Shown in pieces: positions 35,113 to 42,794 of a stretch of DNA of 56,027 bases (the first letter of the stretch is position 1; every line of letters begins with the position of its first letter). The notes beneath the pieces are model-generated. The model did not search any database. It had not been told where the DNA came from and saw nothing but the letters and a program-made list of their open reading frames with translations. The position numbers and the translations under genes are program-made. The DNA is taken from contig NZ_JH636440.1 of assembly GCF_000255705.1 (NCBI RefSeq), forward strand, positions 212,464 through 268,490, given 5' to 3'. Source of the stretch: Zavarzinella formosa DSM 19928. Lineage in GTDB: Bacteria; Planctomycetota; Planctomycetia; Gemmatales; Gemmataceae.

Positions 35113-35835
35113 ATGGCCATTTACAGACGGATGTTAGTTTTAGCCAATTCAGCAAAGAAAGGAAGCGGCCGGTGTATCGCTGGCCGTGAGATCTTGTCTG
35201 TTGACGAAAACACGTACAAATTCGGTTCTTGGCTACGACCTATTAGTACTCACGGCGAGGGAGAACTTTGGCCAAATGAGCGCATTTGCGACAATGGAAA
35301 TCAAATTAAGGTCATGGATTTTGTCGATGTTCCTTTGATCGATAAATCTATAGATCCCTGTCAGCCCGAGAACTGGAGAATATCCAATACTGACCGGTGG
35401 AAAAACGTTAATTCTGAATACAAATTATCATCCCTAAATTTGCTCATAGAATCGCCAGAAAATCTCTGGCTCCAGCCGAAGATGCAGCCCGACCGTGTGT
35501 TTCACGAGTATCTCAAGGAAAATCCTCCAGATCAATCGCTGTATATTATCCGTCCACAAAACTTCCTGCTTCGGTTCTGGTCAGATCAGTGGAATGGAAT
35601 AACAAAACGAAAGCGGCGGTGTCGATTTGATTACAAGGGCGTCACATATGACTTGGGTCTTACCGACCCTGTAATCGGTGAAAGGTATAGAGATCAAATT
35701 CCCGGCCTTGGGCAGCCCACATTGGAGGCTCGCCTTCCTTGCTCAAACAATCTGCTAATTTGCTTGAGTTTGGCGGGAAATCTCGACAATTATCACTACA
35801 AAGTTGTGGCGACTATATTCGAGGAACAGGAGTGA
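35113..35835 (+). CDS. Dual-OB-domain (DuOB) protein
   Basis: A 240-residue protein with the hallmarks of dual-OB-domain proteins: an opening RRMLVLANSAKKGSGRCIAG, then SWLRPIS, the VMDFVDVPLIDK strand, NWRISNTD, LSSLNLLIESPENLW, and a second half with SLYIIRPQNFLL and the closing YDLGLTDPV. Two OB folds imply nucleic-acid or protein binding. I recall this domain from conserved neighbourhoods with DUF488, as here. It is the first of three genes with overlapping ends and AT-rich codons, unlike the surrounding genes. Function unknown; a role in conflict or DNA modification is an inference from context. Confidence 0.75.
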   Translation: MAIYRRMLVLANSAKKGSGRCIAGREILSVDENTYKFGSWLRPISTHGEGELWPNERICDNGNQIKVMDFVDVPLIDKSIDPCQPENWRISNTDRWKNVNSEYKLSSLNLLIESPENLWLQPKMQPDRVFHEYLKENPPDQSLYIIRPQNFLLRFWSDQWNGITKRKRRCRFDYKGVTYDLGLTDPVIGERYRDQIPGLGQPTLEARLPCSNNLLICLSLAGNLDNYHYKVVATIFEEQE

Positions 35836-36455
35836 TGAAAATTTCGGGCGAAGCTCGATTGTTTACAATAGGACACTCCACATATTCGTCGGAGAAGTTC
35901 CTGTCGCTGATTCAGTCACAAAATATCACTGCTATTGCAGATGTAAGATCCAGGCCCTATAGTCGGTTCAGCCCTCATTTTAATCAAAATAATCTCGCCA
36001 AGTCGCTGCGAACAGCACAAATTCATTACGTGTTTCTGGGGCTGGAATTAGGTGCGAGGAGGACTGAGCCCGAATGTTATGTGAATGGAAAAGCCAGATA
36101 CGACCTGATTGCAAAACTTCCAATGTTCAAACAAGGATTGGATAGAATTCGCCGAGGAATTAAATCTTTTCGAGTGGCACTTCTCTGCGCTGAGAAAGAT
36201 CCTCTTGCCTGTCACCGCACCATTCTTGTAACACGCCACCTTCGAAATGATGCTGGCCCTGTCATTCATATCTTGGGAGAAGACGAGTTAGAATTCCAAG
36301 AAGATGCCGAAACCCGATTGTTGCAACTTTGCGGTATGCAAGCCGAAGATCTTTTCCGGTCCCGTGATGAGCTGATCGAGAACGCCTACGACATCCAAGG
36401 GGAACGGATTGCGTTTTCATTGCAACCTGAAGACTCCGTGGAGGACTCCATATGA
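35835..36455 (+). CDS. DUF488-family protein (first)
   Basis: A 206-residue protein. The ATG at 35835 shares one base with the preceding stop (TGATG) and has CAGGAG before it, so it is preferred over longer in-frame starts inside the previous gene. DUF488 features are the start LFTIGHSTYSSEKFLSLI, the DVRSRPYSRFSPHFN strand, LGLELGARR, and LLCAEKDPLACHRTIL, where the C-x(8)-CHR is the most conserved segment. An acidic C-terminal extension of about 50 residues follows. DUF488 has no proven biochemical activity; the Cys/His/Arg cluster hints at an active site. Confidence 0.85.
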   Translation: MKISGEARLFTIGHSTYSSEKFLSLIQSQNITAIADVRSRPYSRFSPHFNQNNLAKSLRTAQIHYVFLGLELGARRTEPECYVNGKARYDLIAKLPMFKQGLDRIRRGIKSFRVALLCAEKDPLACHRTILVTRHLRNDAGPVIHILGEDELEFQEDAETRLLQLCGMQAEDLFRSRDELIENAYDIQGERIAFSLQPEDSVEDSI

Positions 36456-36901
36456 CCGAATCTATCAAACTGTTTACCATTGGATTTACCAAAAAATCAG
36501 CCGAGCGATTTTTCACAAAACTCAAGAATGCAGGCGTGTCCCGTGTCCTTGACGTCAGGCTCAATAATAGCTCTCAACTCGCTGGCTTCGCAAAAAAGGA
36601 CGATCTTGAATTTTTTCTGAAATCCATCGCGGACATTGAGTATATTCATCTCCCCGATCTTGCGCCCACTCAAGACATTCTTACTGCTTATAAAAGGGAA
36701 AAAGGTGACTGGGCGGTATACGAACCAAAATTTCTTGATCTTATGAAAAGACGCCAAATCGAAGAATCGACAAGAAAAGAATTATTCGATGGTGCCTGCC
36801 TGTTGTGCAGCGAGGACAAGCCCCATCATTGCCACCGTAGGCTAGTTGCGGAATATCTAGCCGAAAAATGGGGAAATGTAGAAGTAGTCCATATTGTCTG
36901 A
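36452..36901 (+). CDS. DUF488-family protein (second)
   Basis: A 149-residue single-domain DUF488 protein: LFTIGFTKKSAERFFTKL, VLDVRLNN, the WAVYEPKFLDLM segment and CLLCSEDKPHHCHRRLVAEY with the conserved C-x(7)-CHR cluster. It overlaps the first DUF488 gene by four bases (ATGA) and differs strongly from it in sequence, so the pair is not a recent duplication. It is followed by a hairpin terminator. Both DUF488 proteins with the dual-OB protein make a compact operon. Confidence 0.87.
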   Translation: MTESIKLFTIGFTKKSAERFFTKLKNAGVSRVLDVRLNNSSQLAGFAKKDDLEFFLKSIADIEYIHLPDLAPTQDILTAYKREKGDWAVYEPKFLDLMKRRQIEESTRKELFDGACLLCSEDKPHHCHRRLVAEYLAEKWGNVEVVHIV

Positions 36902-36993
36902 CATATTTTCAGCCAGATTCATTGTTGTTGACTAGCAAAAATATATTCCAAAAACAACGAGCAGAGCAGGCAATTAATTTTGAGATATACTTA

Positions 36994-37034
36994 ACAGATC
37001 ACCGGAGTGCGATCTGTCGAATGACATTTTTTTT
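36994..37034 (+). terminator. Possible hairpin terminator of the DUF488 operon
   Basis: ACAGATC (36994-37000) pairs with GATCTGT (37011-37017) around a 10-nt loop, and a run of eight T begins nine bases later (37027). The stem is short and the gap large, so this is moderately convincing. Confidence 0.45.
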
Positions 37035-37041
37035 GCTTATC

Positions 37042-37431
37042 TCACTCTAATTGAACATCCGGCTTCTCGCTCACAAACCCAACGTAGATATCCCCTTTGC
37101 CGAGTCGTTGTTGAACACGATAGGCCACATCGAGCCGAACAGGGCCGTTGTCCACAACCTGTTCATCGTGGATCGCGACGTATTGCCCTTGGTATGATTC
37201 CAATAATTGCGGCAGCAAGCGGAGGAATGCTTGCTGCTCCCGCTCGAATTTGATCCGGGATAGTTCGGGCATCGAGTTCTCCGTTTTGATCGGTGGCGGT
37301 TCGGGCTGCCTCACCTCAATCACGGGTGATGTTCCGGGAATACGGATGCTCGGAATGCTTATCACGCCGGGTTTGGGCAGTAGCTCATCGGGCAGATGCA
37401 CTTCAAACACGGGATCGGTGGCGGCACTCAT
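37042..37431 (-). CDS. DUF5678-like hypothetical protein
   Basis: Product of 129 residues. The N-terminal half is Pro-rich (EVRQPEPPPIKTE), the C-terminal half contains FLRLLPQLLESYQGQYVAIH and VDNGPVRLDVAYRVQQRL, the pattern of short DUF5678 proteins that often precede aspartyl-protease-like genes in cyanobacteria and planctomycetes. An ATG at 37431 with AAGGTGA upstream is used. It is convergent with the DUF488 operon. Role unknown. Confidence 0.65.
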   Translation of the reverse strand: MSAATDPVFEVHLPDELLPKPGVISIPSIRIPGTSPVIEVRQPEPPPIKTENSMPELSRIKFEREQQAFLRLLPQLLESYQGQYVAIHDEQVVDNGPVRLDVAYRVQQRLGKGDIYVGFVSEKPDVQLE

Positions 37432-37547
37432 CACTTCACCTTCCTGATTTCACAATCGTCTGACCATGTTGTCATAATACCCCATTCCCAACCCCGTTCA
37501 AACCCGGCTGGCCGTTCCTCGTGGCCGACCCTAGGTTACAGTCACTC

Positions 37548-37735
37548 CGCAGGTGCGTGGACACTTCTTGCGTCAACGCTGAAAAGGGAAGCCGGTGGGA
37601 ATCCGGCGCAGGGCCGCTGCTGTGTTCGGTCAGAGTCTCCGGGTTGATGGGCCACTGCGGCGAGAGTCGCGGGAAGGCGGCCGGGGGCTTGTTTGGAACC
37701 GTGAGCCAGAAGACCTGCCTGCCGAGTGTTGACGG
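37548..37735 (+). promoter_or_regulatory. Cobalamin riboswitch of the B12 uptake operon
   Basis: Ordered elements of the B12 aptamer: GGGAAGCCGGTGGGAATCCG starting near 37586, GCGCAGGGCCGCTGCTGTG, GGGCCACTGCGG, GGGAAGGCGG and the B12 box AGCCAGAAGACCTGCCTG near 37704-37721. Downstream, CAGGCAGG at 37758-37765 is exactly complementary to CCTGCCTG (37714-37721) of the B12 box, a plausible expression platform with alternative pairing. About 125 nt separate the B12 box from the first gene. Downstream genes are B12 transport/salvage, which supports the assignment. Confidence 0.93.
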
Positions 37736-37859
37736 CGCCTCGAACCCAGGCCGCCGACAGGCAGGCTTGTTGGTTTTCGCGCGTGCGGAGACGCTGTCCG
37801 TCGGCCCCTGATGCTTCGCGGCGCCCGTTCGCCCGAACCGGCGAACAGGAGCGCTTGAC

Positions 37860-38411
37860 ATGCCAGCCGACCGGCCGATCCCCTCTCCGGGGTGGCGACT
37901 CTGTTTCCTGACGCTGACGGTGATCGCCACCGTTCTCCTCCGCGTCATCCCCCACCCGTGGAACTTCACGCCGGTCGGGGCGCTGGCCCTTTTTGGCGGC
38001 GCCTGTTTCGCCGACCGGCGACTGGCGTTTCTGCTGCCAATGGGGGCGTTGTTCATCGGCGATCTCTTCATCGGCCTGCACGTCCTGATTCCCGTGGTTT
38101 ACGCCAGTTTCGCCGTGAATGTCCTGCTCGGGCGCTGGCTGCGGTCGCGCCGGTCGGTCCTTTCGACGGCCGCCGTCACCCTGATCGGGTCGGTTCAATT
38201 TTTCATCATCACCAACCTCGGCAGTTGGTGGGTGTTCGACCCGCACACGCTGGAAGGATTGATCGCCTGTTATGTCGCGGCGATTCCGTATTTCAAGTTC
38301 ACGCTGCTGGGCGACGGGCTGTTCGTCGCGATCCTGTTCGGCGGCTGGGCGCTGCTCGAACGCGGCTTCCCGGCGCTTCGCGAGCCGATCCCCCAACCGG
38401 CGGCCGTCTGA
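37860..38411 (+). CDS. DUF6580-type membrane protein, putative B12/ECF-like transport component
   Basis: Product of 183 residues with about five helices, e.g. LCFLTLTVIATVLLRVI, ALALFGGACF, AFLLPMGALFIGDLFIGL, HVLIPVVYASFAVNVLLG and FTLLGDGLFVAILFGG. HPWNFTPVGALALFGG after the first helix resembles ECF-type S components and DUF6580. The ATG at 37860 has GGAG eight bases before it. It is the first gene behind a cobalamin riboswitch and precedes a BtuF-like protein, so it probably moves a corrinoid or its precursor; the family's function is not proven. Confidence 0.82.
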   Translation: MPADRPIPSPGWRLCFLTLTVIATVLLRVIPHPWNFTPVGALALFGGACFADRRLAFLLPMGALFIGDLFIGLHVLIPVVYASFAVNVLLGRWLRSRRSVLSTAAVTLIGSVQFFIITNLGSWWVFDPHTLEGLIACYVAAIPYFKFTLLGDGLFVAILFGGWALLERGFPALREPIPQPAAV

Positions 38412-38429
38412 TATCCGGAGTTCCCGTCC

Positions 38430-39365
38430 ATGCGAATCGTTTCCCTGTTGCCCAGCGCCACCGAGATTGTCTGCGAACTCGGACTGGGCGAACAGCTTGT
38501 CGGCGTCACCCATGAATGCGATTATCCGCCGTTCGTCGCCGGGTTGCCGAAGGTGACGCGAACGCTGATTCCGCATGATGCCGCCAGCCGGGAGATTGAC
38601 GCGCTGGTCCGCGAACGATTGAAGACCCGCAAGGCGTTGTACTCCCTCGACATGCCGGTGTTGGAACGACTCCGGCCGGACTTGCTGGTGACACAAGCCC
38701 TGTGCGATGTGTGCGCCGTCGCCGAGGAGGAAGTCAACGCAGCCGCTTGTTCGCTCCCCGGCCGGCCGAAGGTGGTCAACCTGGAGCCGATGCGGCTGGC
38801 CGAGGTGTTCGACTGCATCCGGCTAGTGGGCCGGGCGGTCGGCATCGAGCGCAAAGCCGATGAGGTGATCGCCGCGTTGCAAGCCCGCGTCGATGTGGTG
38901 ACGGAGCGCACACGGGCCGTCACGCATCGGCCGAGGATGGTTCTGCTCGAATGGATCGACCCGCCGTTTTGCTCGGGCCACTGGTCGCCGGAACTGGTGC
39001 GGTTGGCCGGTGGCGTCGAAGGCATCGGTCTGGAAGGGCAAGCCTCCCGCACGATTGAGTGGAATGATATTACCGCTTACAACCCCGAGGTGTTGGTCGT
39101 CGCCTGTTGCGGATTTTCCACGGAACGAACGCTTCAAGACCTGCCGATCTTGCGAAACCTCCCCGGTTTCGACTCGCTCGCTTGTGTGCGCGAAGGCCGG
39201 GTGTTCGTCGTCGATGGCAACGCCTATTTCAGCCGGCCCGGCCCGCGACTGGTGGAAAGCCTGGAAATCCTCGCCCATCTCCTGCACCCGGATATCCACC
39301 CGCTGCCGCCGGGGCTGGCACCGGGCCGCCGACTGACGCCGCTGGAAACGGGGGCCGGGGCATGA
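38430..39365 (+). CDS. Cobalamin-binding protein, BtuF-like
   Basis: Periplasmic-binding-protein fold of 311 residues of the BtuF/FhuD type: MRIVSLLPSATEIVCELGLG, VGVTHECDYPP, a helical linker, then LLEWIDPPFCSGHWSPELV, and a C-terminal lobe with VVACCGFSTERTL and VVDGNAYFSRPGP. Unlike classical BtuF there is no signal peptide, so it could be cytoplasmic or exported otherwise; such signal-less forms are often seen in B12 salvage neighbourhoods. It lies 18 bases after the membrane protein and overlaps the next gene by four bases. Confidence 0.88.
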   Translation: MRIVSLLPSATEIVCELGLGEQLVGVTHECDYPPFVAGLPKVTRTLIPHDAASREIDALVRERLKTRKALYSLDMPVLERLRPDLLVTQALCDVCAVAEEEVNAAACSLPGRPKVVNLEPMRLAEVFDCIRLVGRAVGIERKADEVIAALQARVDVVTERTRAVTHRPRMVLLEWIDPPFCSGHWSPELVRLAGGVEGIGLEGQASRTIEWNDITAYNPEVLVVACCGFSTERTLQDLPILRNLPGFDSLACVREGRVFVVDGNAYFSRPGPRLVESLEILAHLLHPDIHPLPPGLAPGRRLTPLETGAGA

Positions 39366-40036
39366 AGCCGAAAGCCTTGCTTTCTTGGAGTTCCGGCAAG
39401 GATTGCGCCTGGGCCGCGCATCTGATTCGCCAGCAAGCGGAATTTGAAATTGTCGGCTTGGTGACGACCTTCAACGAAGCCTTCAACCGGGTGGCAATGC
39501 ACGGCGTCCGCATGGAGTTGGTCGAGGCGCAGGCCGCCGCACTCGGGGCGCCGTTGTGGGCGGTGCCGCTGCCGTGGCCCTGTTCCAACGAGGTTTACGA
39601 ACAACGAATGCGGGCCGTTGTTGCGCGGGCGGTGGCCGAAGGCATCGAAGCGATGGTGTTCGGCGACTTGCACCTGACGGAAATCCGGGCTTACCGTGAA
39701 CGCCAACTCGCCGGGACCGGCCTCACGCCGATCTTTCCCGTCTGGGGCACACCCCGCGACACGTCCACACTGGCCCGCACGATGATCGCCAGCGGCCTGC
39801 GGGCAACGATTGTGTGTGTCGATCCCAGACAGCTCGATCCCCGCTTCGTCGGCCGCGAGTTCGAAGAATCCTTGCTGGCCGACCTTCCCCCCGGCGTCGA
39901 CCCCTGCGGCGAAAACGGCGAGTTCCACACCTTCTGCCACACCGGCCCCATGTTCCGACATCCGATCCCGGTCCGCACGGGCGAGACAGTGGAACGCGAC
40001 GGATTCTGGTTTGCGGATGTTTGTTCCTCCAAATAA
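39362..40036 (+). CDS. DUF71/COG2102 adenine-nucleotide alpha-hydrolase, B12-associated
   Basis: ATP-pyrophosphatase-like protein of 224 residues with the PP-loop SWSSGKDCAWA (9-19), TFNEAFNRVAMHG, the PLPWPCSNEVYEQ segment, VFGDLHLTEIRAYRE and the C-terminal GENGEFHTFCHTGPMF conserved in the Dph6/DUF71 family. Eukaryotic and archaeal members amidate diphthine; bacterial members next to B12 genes have been predicted, by published comparative genomics, to act in B12 salvage. Here it is coupled (ATGA overlap) to the BtuF-like gene behind a B12 riboswitch, which fits that prediction. The reaction is not established. Confidence 0.9.
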   Translation: MKPKALLSWSSGKDCAWAAHLIRQQAEFEIVGLVTTFNEAFNRVAMHGVRMELVEAQAAALGAPLWAVPLPWPCSNEVYEQRMRAVVARAVAEGIEAMVFGDLHLTEIRAYRERQLAGTGLTPIFPVWGTPRDTSTLARTMIASGLRATIVCVDPRQLDPRFVGREFEESLLADLPPGVDPCGENGEFHTFCHTGPMFRHPIPVRTGETVERDGFWFADVCSSK

Positions 40037-40161
40037 TCTTGCCGGGTCATCTTCTTCGCTCGTTTGTTTTGATCACAAACTTCTCTTGACCGAATCCGGC
40101 CACTTTGGCATATTTGGCTAATCAAATTTGGTTATTCAAAACACAGGGAGGGGAGGGACGA

Positions 40162-40545
40162 ATGCCACGACCAGCCACCAAAGACCTGACCGAGCGGGAA
40201 CTGGAAGTCATGCACGTCTTCTGGGCGAGGCAAGAACTGACCGCCCAAGAGGCTCGGGATTTGCTTGCCGAAACCGGGCGGGATCTCACGTATCCCACCG
40301 TCGCCAACCTGGTCCGCACGCTGGAGGACAAGGGGTTTTTGAAGCAAGTGAATGACGAACGCCCCTTTCGCTATGTCGCGGCCCGCAGCCATGAAGATGT
40401 CTCGGGGCGGCTGCTCACGGACTTGGTCACGCGGGTCTTTGGCGGATCACGGGAGGCGCTGTTTGTCCGCTTGCTCGACGGCCGAAAGCTGACGGCCAAG
40501 GAGCGGGAATTGCTGGAATCGCTGTTAAAGGAGCCCGGCCAATGA
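40162..40545 (+). CDS. BlaI/MecI/CopY-family repressor
   Basis: Winged-helix repressor of 127 residues. It carries LTERELEVMHVFWARQELT, then RDLTYPTVANLVRTLEDKGFL (recognition helix and wing) and a C-terminal dimer helix region (SRLLTDLVTRVFG-like). A strong GGGAGGGGAGGG lies before the ATG at 40162. The next gene overlaps it by four bases and encodes an M56-type membrane protease, the sensor that in Staphylococcus cleaves BlaI. So this pair is a signal-transduction unit, targets unknown. No operator-like dyad was clear upstream. Confidence 0.93.
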   Translation: MPRPATKDLTERELEVMHVFWARQELTAQEARDLLAETGRDLTYPTVANLVRTLEDKGFLKQVNDERPFRYVAARSHEDVSGRLLTDLVTRVFGGSREALFVRLLDGRKLTAKERELLESLLKEPGQ

Positions 40546-42620
40546 ACGACCTCGGCCAAGCCATCCTTGTGCTGGCGATTCAATTGACCTTCCCGTTGCT
40601 CGGCGGGTTGCTCCTGTCTTTTCGACGCTCGCCGGGCGTGGCCTGCAGTGTGTTGATGTGGACCGTCGCCGCCACATGGGGGCTGACGATTCTGGCCTTG
40701 CTGCCCTGGCCGGCGTGGCCGGTCGGGGAGGCGCCGTCTTCGCCTGCGTTCGCATCGAGAAATGTGAATGAGTTGATTGATGAAGACGAAGCCGCTCCCG
40801 TTGAAAACCCGGCGCCTGCGGGGATTGATATCAGCCGGATCTTGCGCAAGCTGGCCGTCCGGGCGCCGGCCATCGAAGAACCTTCCTTTCGATTGGGCGC
40901 GTGGCTGGCGTGGGGCTTTGCGGGGCTGGCAACGCTCGGCCTGATCCGGCTTGTGCGGGAGAGCCGGGAACTGCGGCGAATCATCGCCGACAGCCGGCCG
41001 ATTGAGGATGAGCTTCCGCTGAGCCTGTTACGGGAGATCCGCGAGCAGATCGGAGCAAGAGTTCCGGTGTCGCTGCGGGAATCCGCCGCGATTGACAGCG
41101 CGGCCACGGCGGGCATCCGGCGCCCGTGCGTGTTGTTGTCCCCCCGGTGGCGAATGTGGACCCCGGATGAGTTGCGGGCGGCCTTGCTGCACGAAATGGC
41201 CCACATTGTTCGCCGGGATTTTCTGACCCGCTGGCTGGTCCGGCTGACCCTTGCCGTTCACGGCTACCATCCGCTGCTCCGCTGGCTGGGGCGGCGGCAG
41301 GAGTTGTGTCAGGAATTGGCGGCCGATGCCTTCGCGGCAAATCATCTGGCCGGCCGGGAGTCGTATTGGCGGTGTCTGGCCTCGCTGGCGTTGAAAGCCG
41401 ATGCCCGGCCCGTTGGCATGTTGCCAACGCTGTTAGGGCGTCCCAAAACCTTGTTTCGGAGAATTGCGATGTTGCGTGTCATGGATGATCGCCGACAATC
41501 GACCCGACGATGGCCCGCCCTGTTGGGCGTCGGTCTGCTCAGTGTCGCAGGCCTGAGCGTGCAAGGGGGCAAACAACCCCTCTTTGCCGATCCGATCACG
41601 CCGGTGAAGTTCGCCGAGAAATCACCGGCCACCCTTGATCACACCTATCTGACTGTCGGGGGAAGCCCGGATCATGTCGGCGTGTACGCCGTCAATGTCG
41701 CCGACCTGGCCCAATCGCCGGGCCTCAAGAGTCAGATCGCCATGTTGAACACACTGGCGGGAAGCCTGTTGTCCGGGAAGGACAAATCACTGGTCTTCGA
41801 GATCGGGGACGTGGAGCAACTCGGCGGCCAAGTCTCGTTCGTTTACGACAAAAGCAAGCCCCGGCCCAACCGCTCGATCATGAATTCGCTCAGCTTTATT
41901 CGGATGAAAAAGGCTTACGACTGGCGAAAACTTGTCGAGGCGTTTTCAAAGTCTTTCAAGGTCCATTCCCGTGTCGGCGCTGATTACTTCGAGGCCACCC
42001 TGACCGTTCCCGGATTGTCTGATGGCAACAAGCCGCTCTGGCTGTACATGCCGGACGACCGGACGCTGGTGTTGGAATCCGAGGAGAACATCAAGAAGCT
42101 CATCGACGCGAAGAAGGTACCCCGGCCGGCCCCGGCTTGGGCGGAGGATTGGAAATCACTCAATCAGGGCCGGAATTTGAACAGTGCCATGTTCGTGATG
42201 ACGGCCTCCGGCCAACAACTGGCCAAACTGATGGAGCCGACGCCGGACACCAGCGAGGCCCGCGAAAAGGAATTGCTAGCGATCCTCGGCAGAATCGCCG
42301 GAAAAATCACCGGCCCCATGACGCTTGGCTTTCAATGGGGCGACCCGATGGAAATGCAAATTCGCATCGCCTCCAAGGCGACGGACGAAGACTACCGCAA
42401 ACTCACGGATGTGATGTCGGCGTTGTTTAAGGACGACCTGGCAAAATCGAAAGACAAGAAAGAGGAAGACCCGCTGGACCGCCAAATGTCCGTGGTGATG
42501 GGCCGCCTGAGCTTCCAACAATCAAGCGTCGAACGCCCCAACGATCGCGTGACGACCATCTCGCTCACGGCCAAAGAAGGTGTCCGGGAACTGCTTCAAC
42601 TGATCGGGCAATCGAAGTAA
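40542..42620 (+). CDS. BlaR1-type M56 peptidase with large extra C-terminal domain
   Basis: Product of 692 residues. About four helices in the first 300 residues surround the zinc protease site HEMAH (217-221), followed by a QELAADAFAANH segment with the third ligand Glu. After a final helix (PALLGVGLLSVAGLSVQ) comes a ~330-residue extracytoplasmic domain that is not a penicillin-binding domain: it has no SxxK/KTG motifs and reads like a beta/alpha protein (SIMNSLSFIRMKKAYDWRKL, WLYMPDDRTLVLES). So sensing of something other than beta-lactams is likely. It is coupled to the BlaI gene by an ATGA overlap. Confidence 0.9.
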   Translation: MNDLGQAILVLAIQLTFPLLGGLLLSFRRSPGVACSVLMWTVAATWGLTILALLPWPAWPVGEAPSSPAFASRNVNELIDEDEAAPVENPAPAGIDISRILRKLAVRAPAIEEPSFRLGAWLAWGFAGLATLGLIRLVRESRELRRIIADSRPIEDELPLSLLREIREQIGARVPVSLRESAAIDSAATAGIRRPCVLLSPRWRMWTPDELRAALLHEMAHIVRRDFLTRWLVRLTLAVHGYHPLLRWLGRRQELCQELAADAFAANHLAGRESYWRCLASLALKADARPVGMLPTLLGRPKTLFRRIAMLRVMDDRRQSTRRWPALLGVGLLSVAGLSVQGGKQPLFADPITPVKFAEKSPATLDHTYLTVGGSPDHVGVYAVNVADLAQSPGLKSQIAMLNTLAGSLLSGKDKSLVFEIGDVEQLGGQVSFVYDKSKPRPNRSIMNSLSFIRMKKAYDWRKLVEAFSKSFKVHSRVGADYFEATLTVPGLSDGNKPLWLYMPDDRTLVLESEENIKKLIDAKKVPRPAPAWAEDWKSLNQGRNLNSAMFVMTASGQQLAKLMEPTPDTSEAREKELLAILGRIAGKITGPMTLGFQWGDPMEMQIRIASKATDEDYRKLTDVMSALFKDDLAKSKDKKEEDPLDRQMSVVMGRLSFQQSSVERPNDRVTTISLTAKEGVRELLQLIGQSK

Positions 42621-42794
42621 ACACTCGCTTGCCCCAACTTCCGGCGCCTGCCCTTGCTGGCGATGAAGATTGACAATTTCATGGCCGGCGCCGGTTGTTC
42701 AGTGATTTCTCACTTGGGCCTCCTTATGATGGGATTGCACGTCAACGCGCCGTTTGCGGCAATTTTGAAGTCATCACCGTCAGGAGACAACCCG

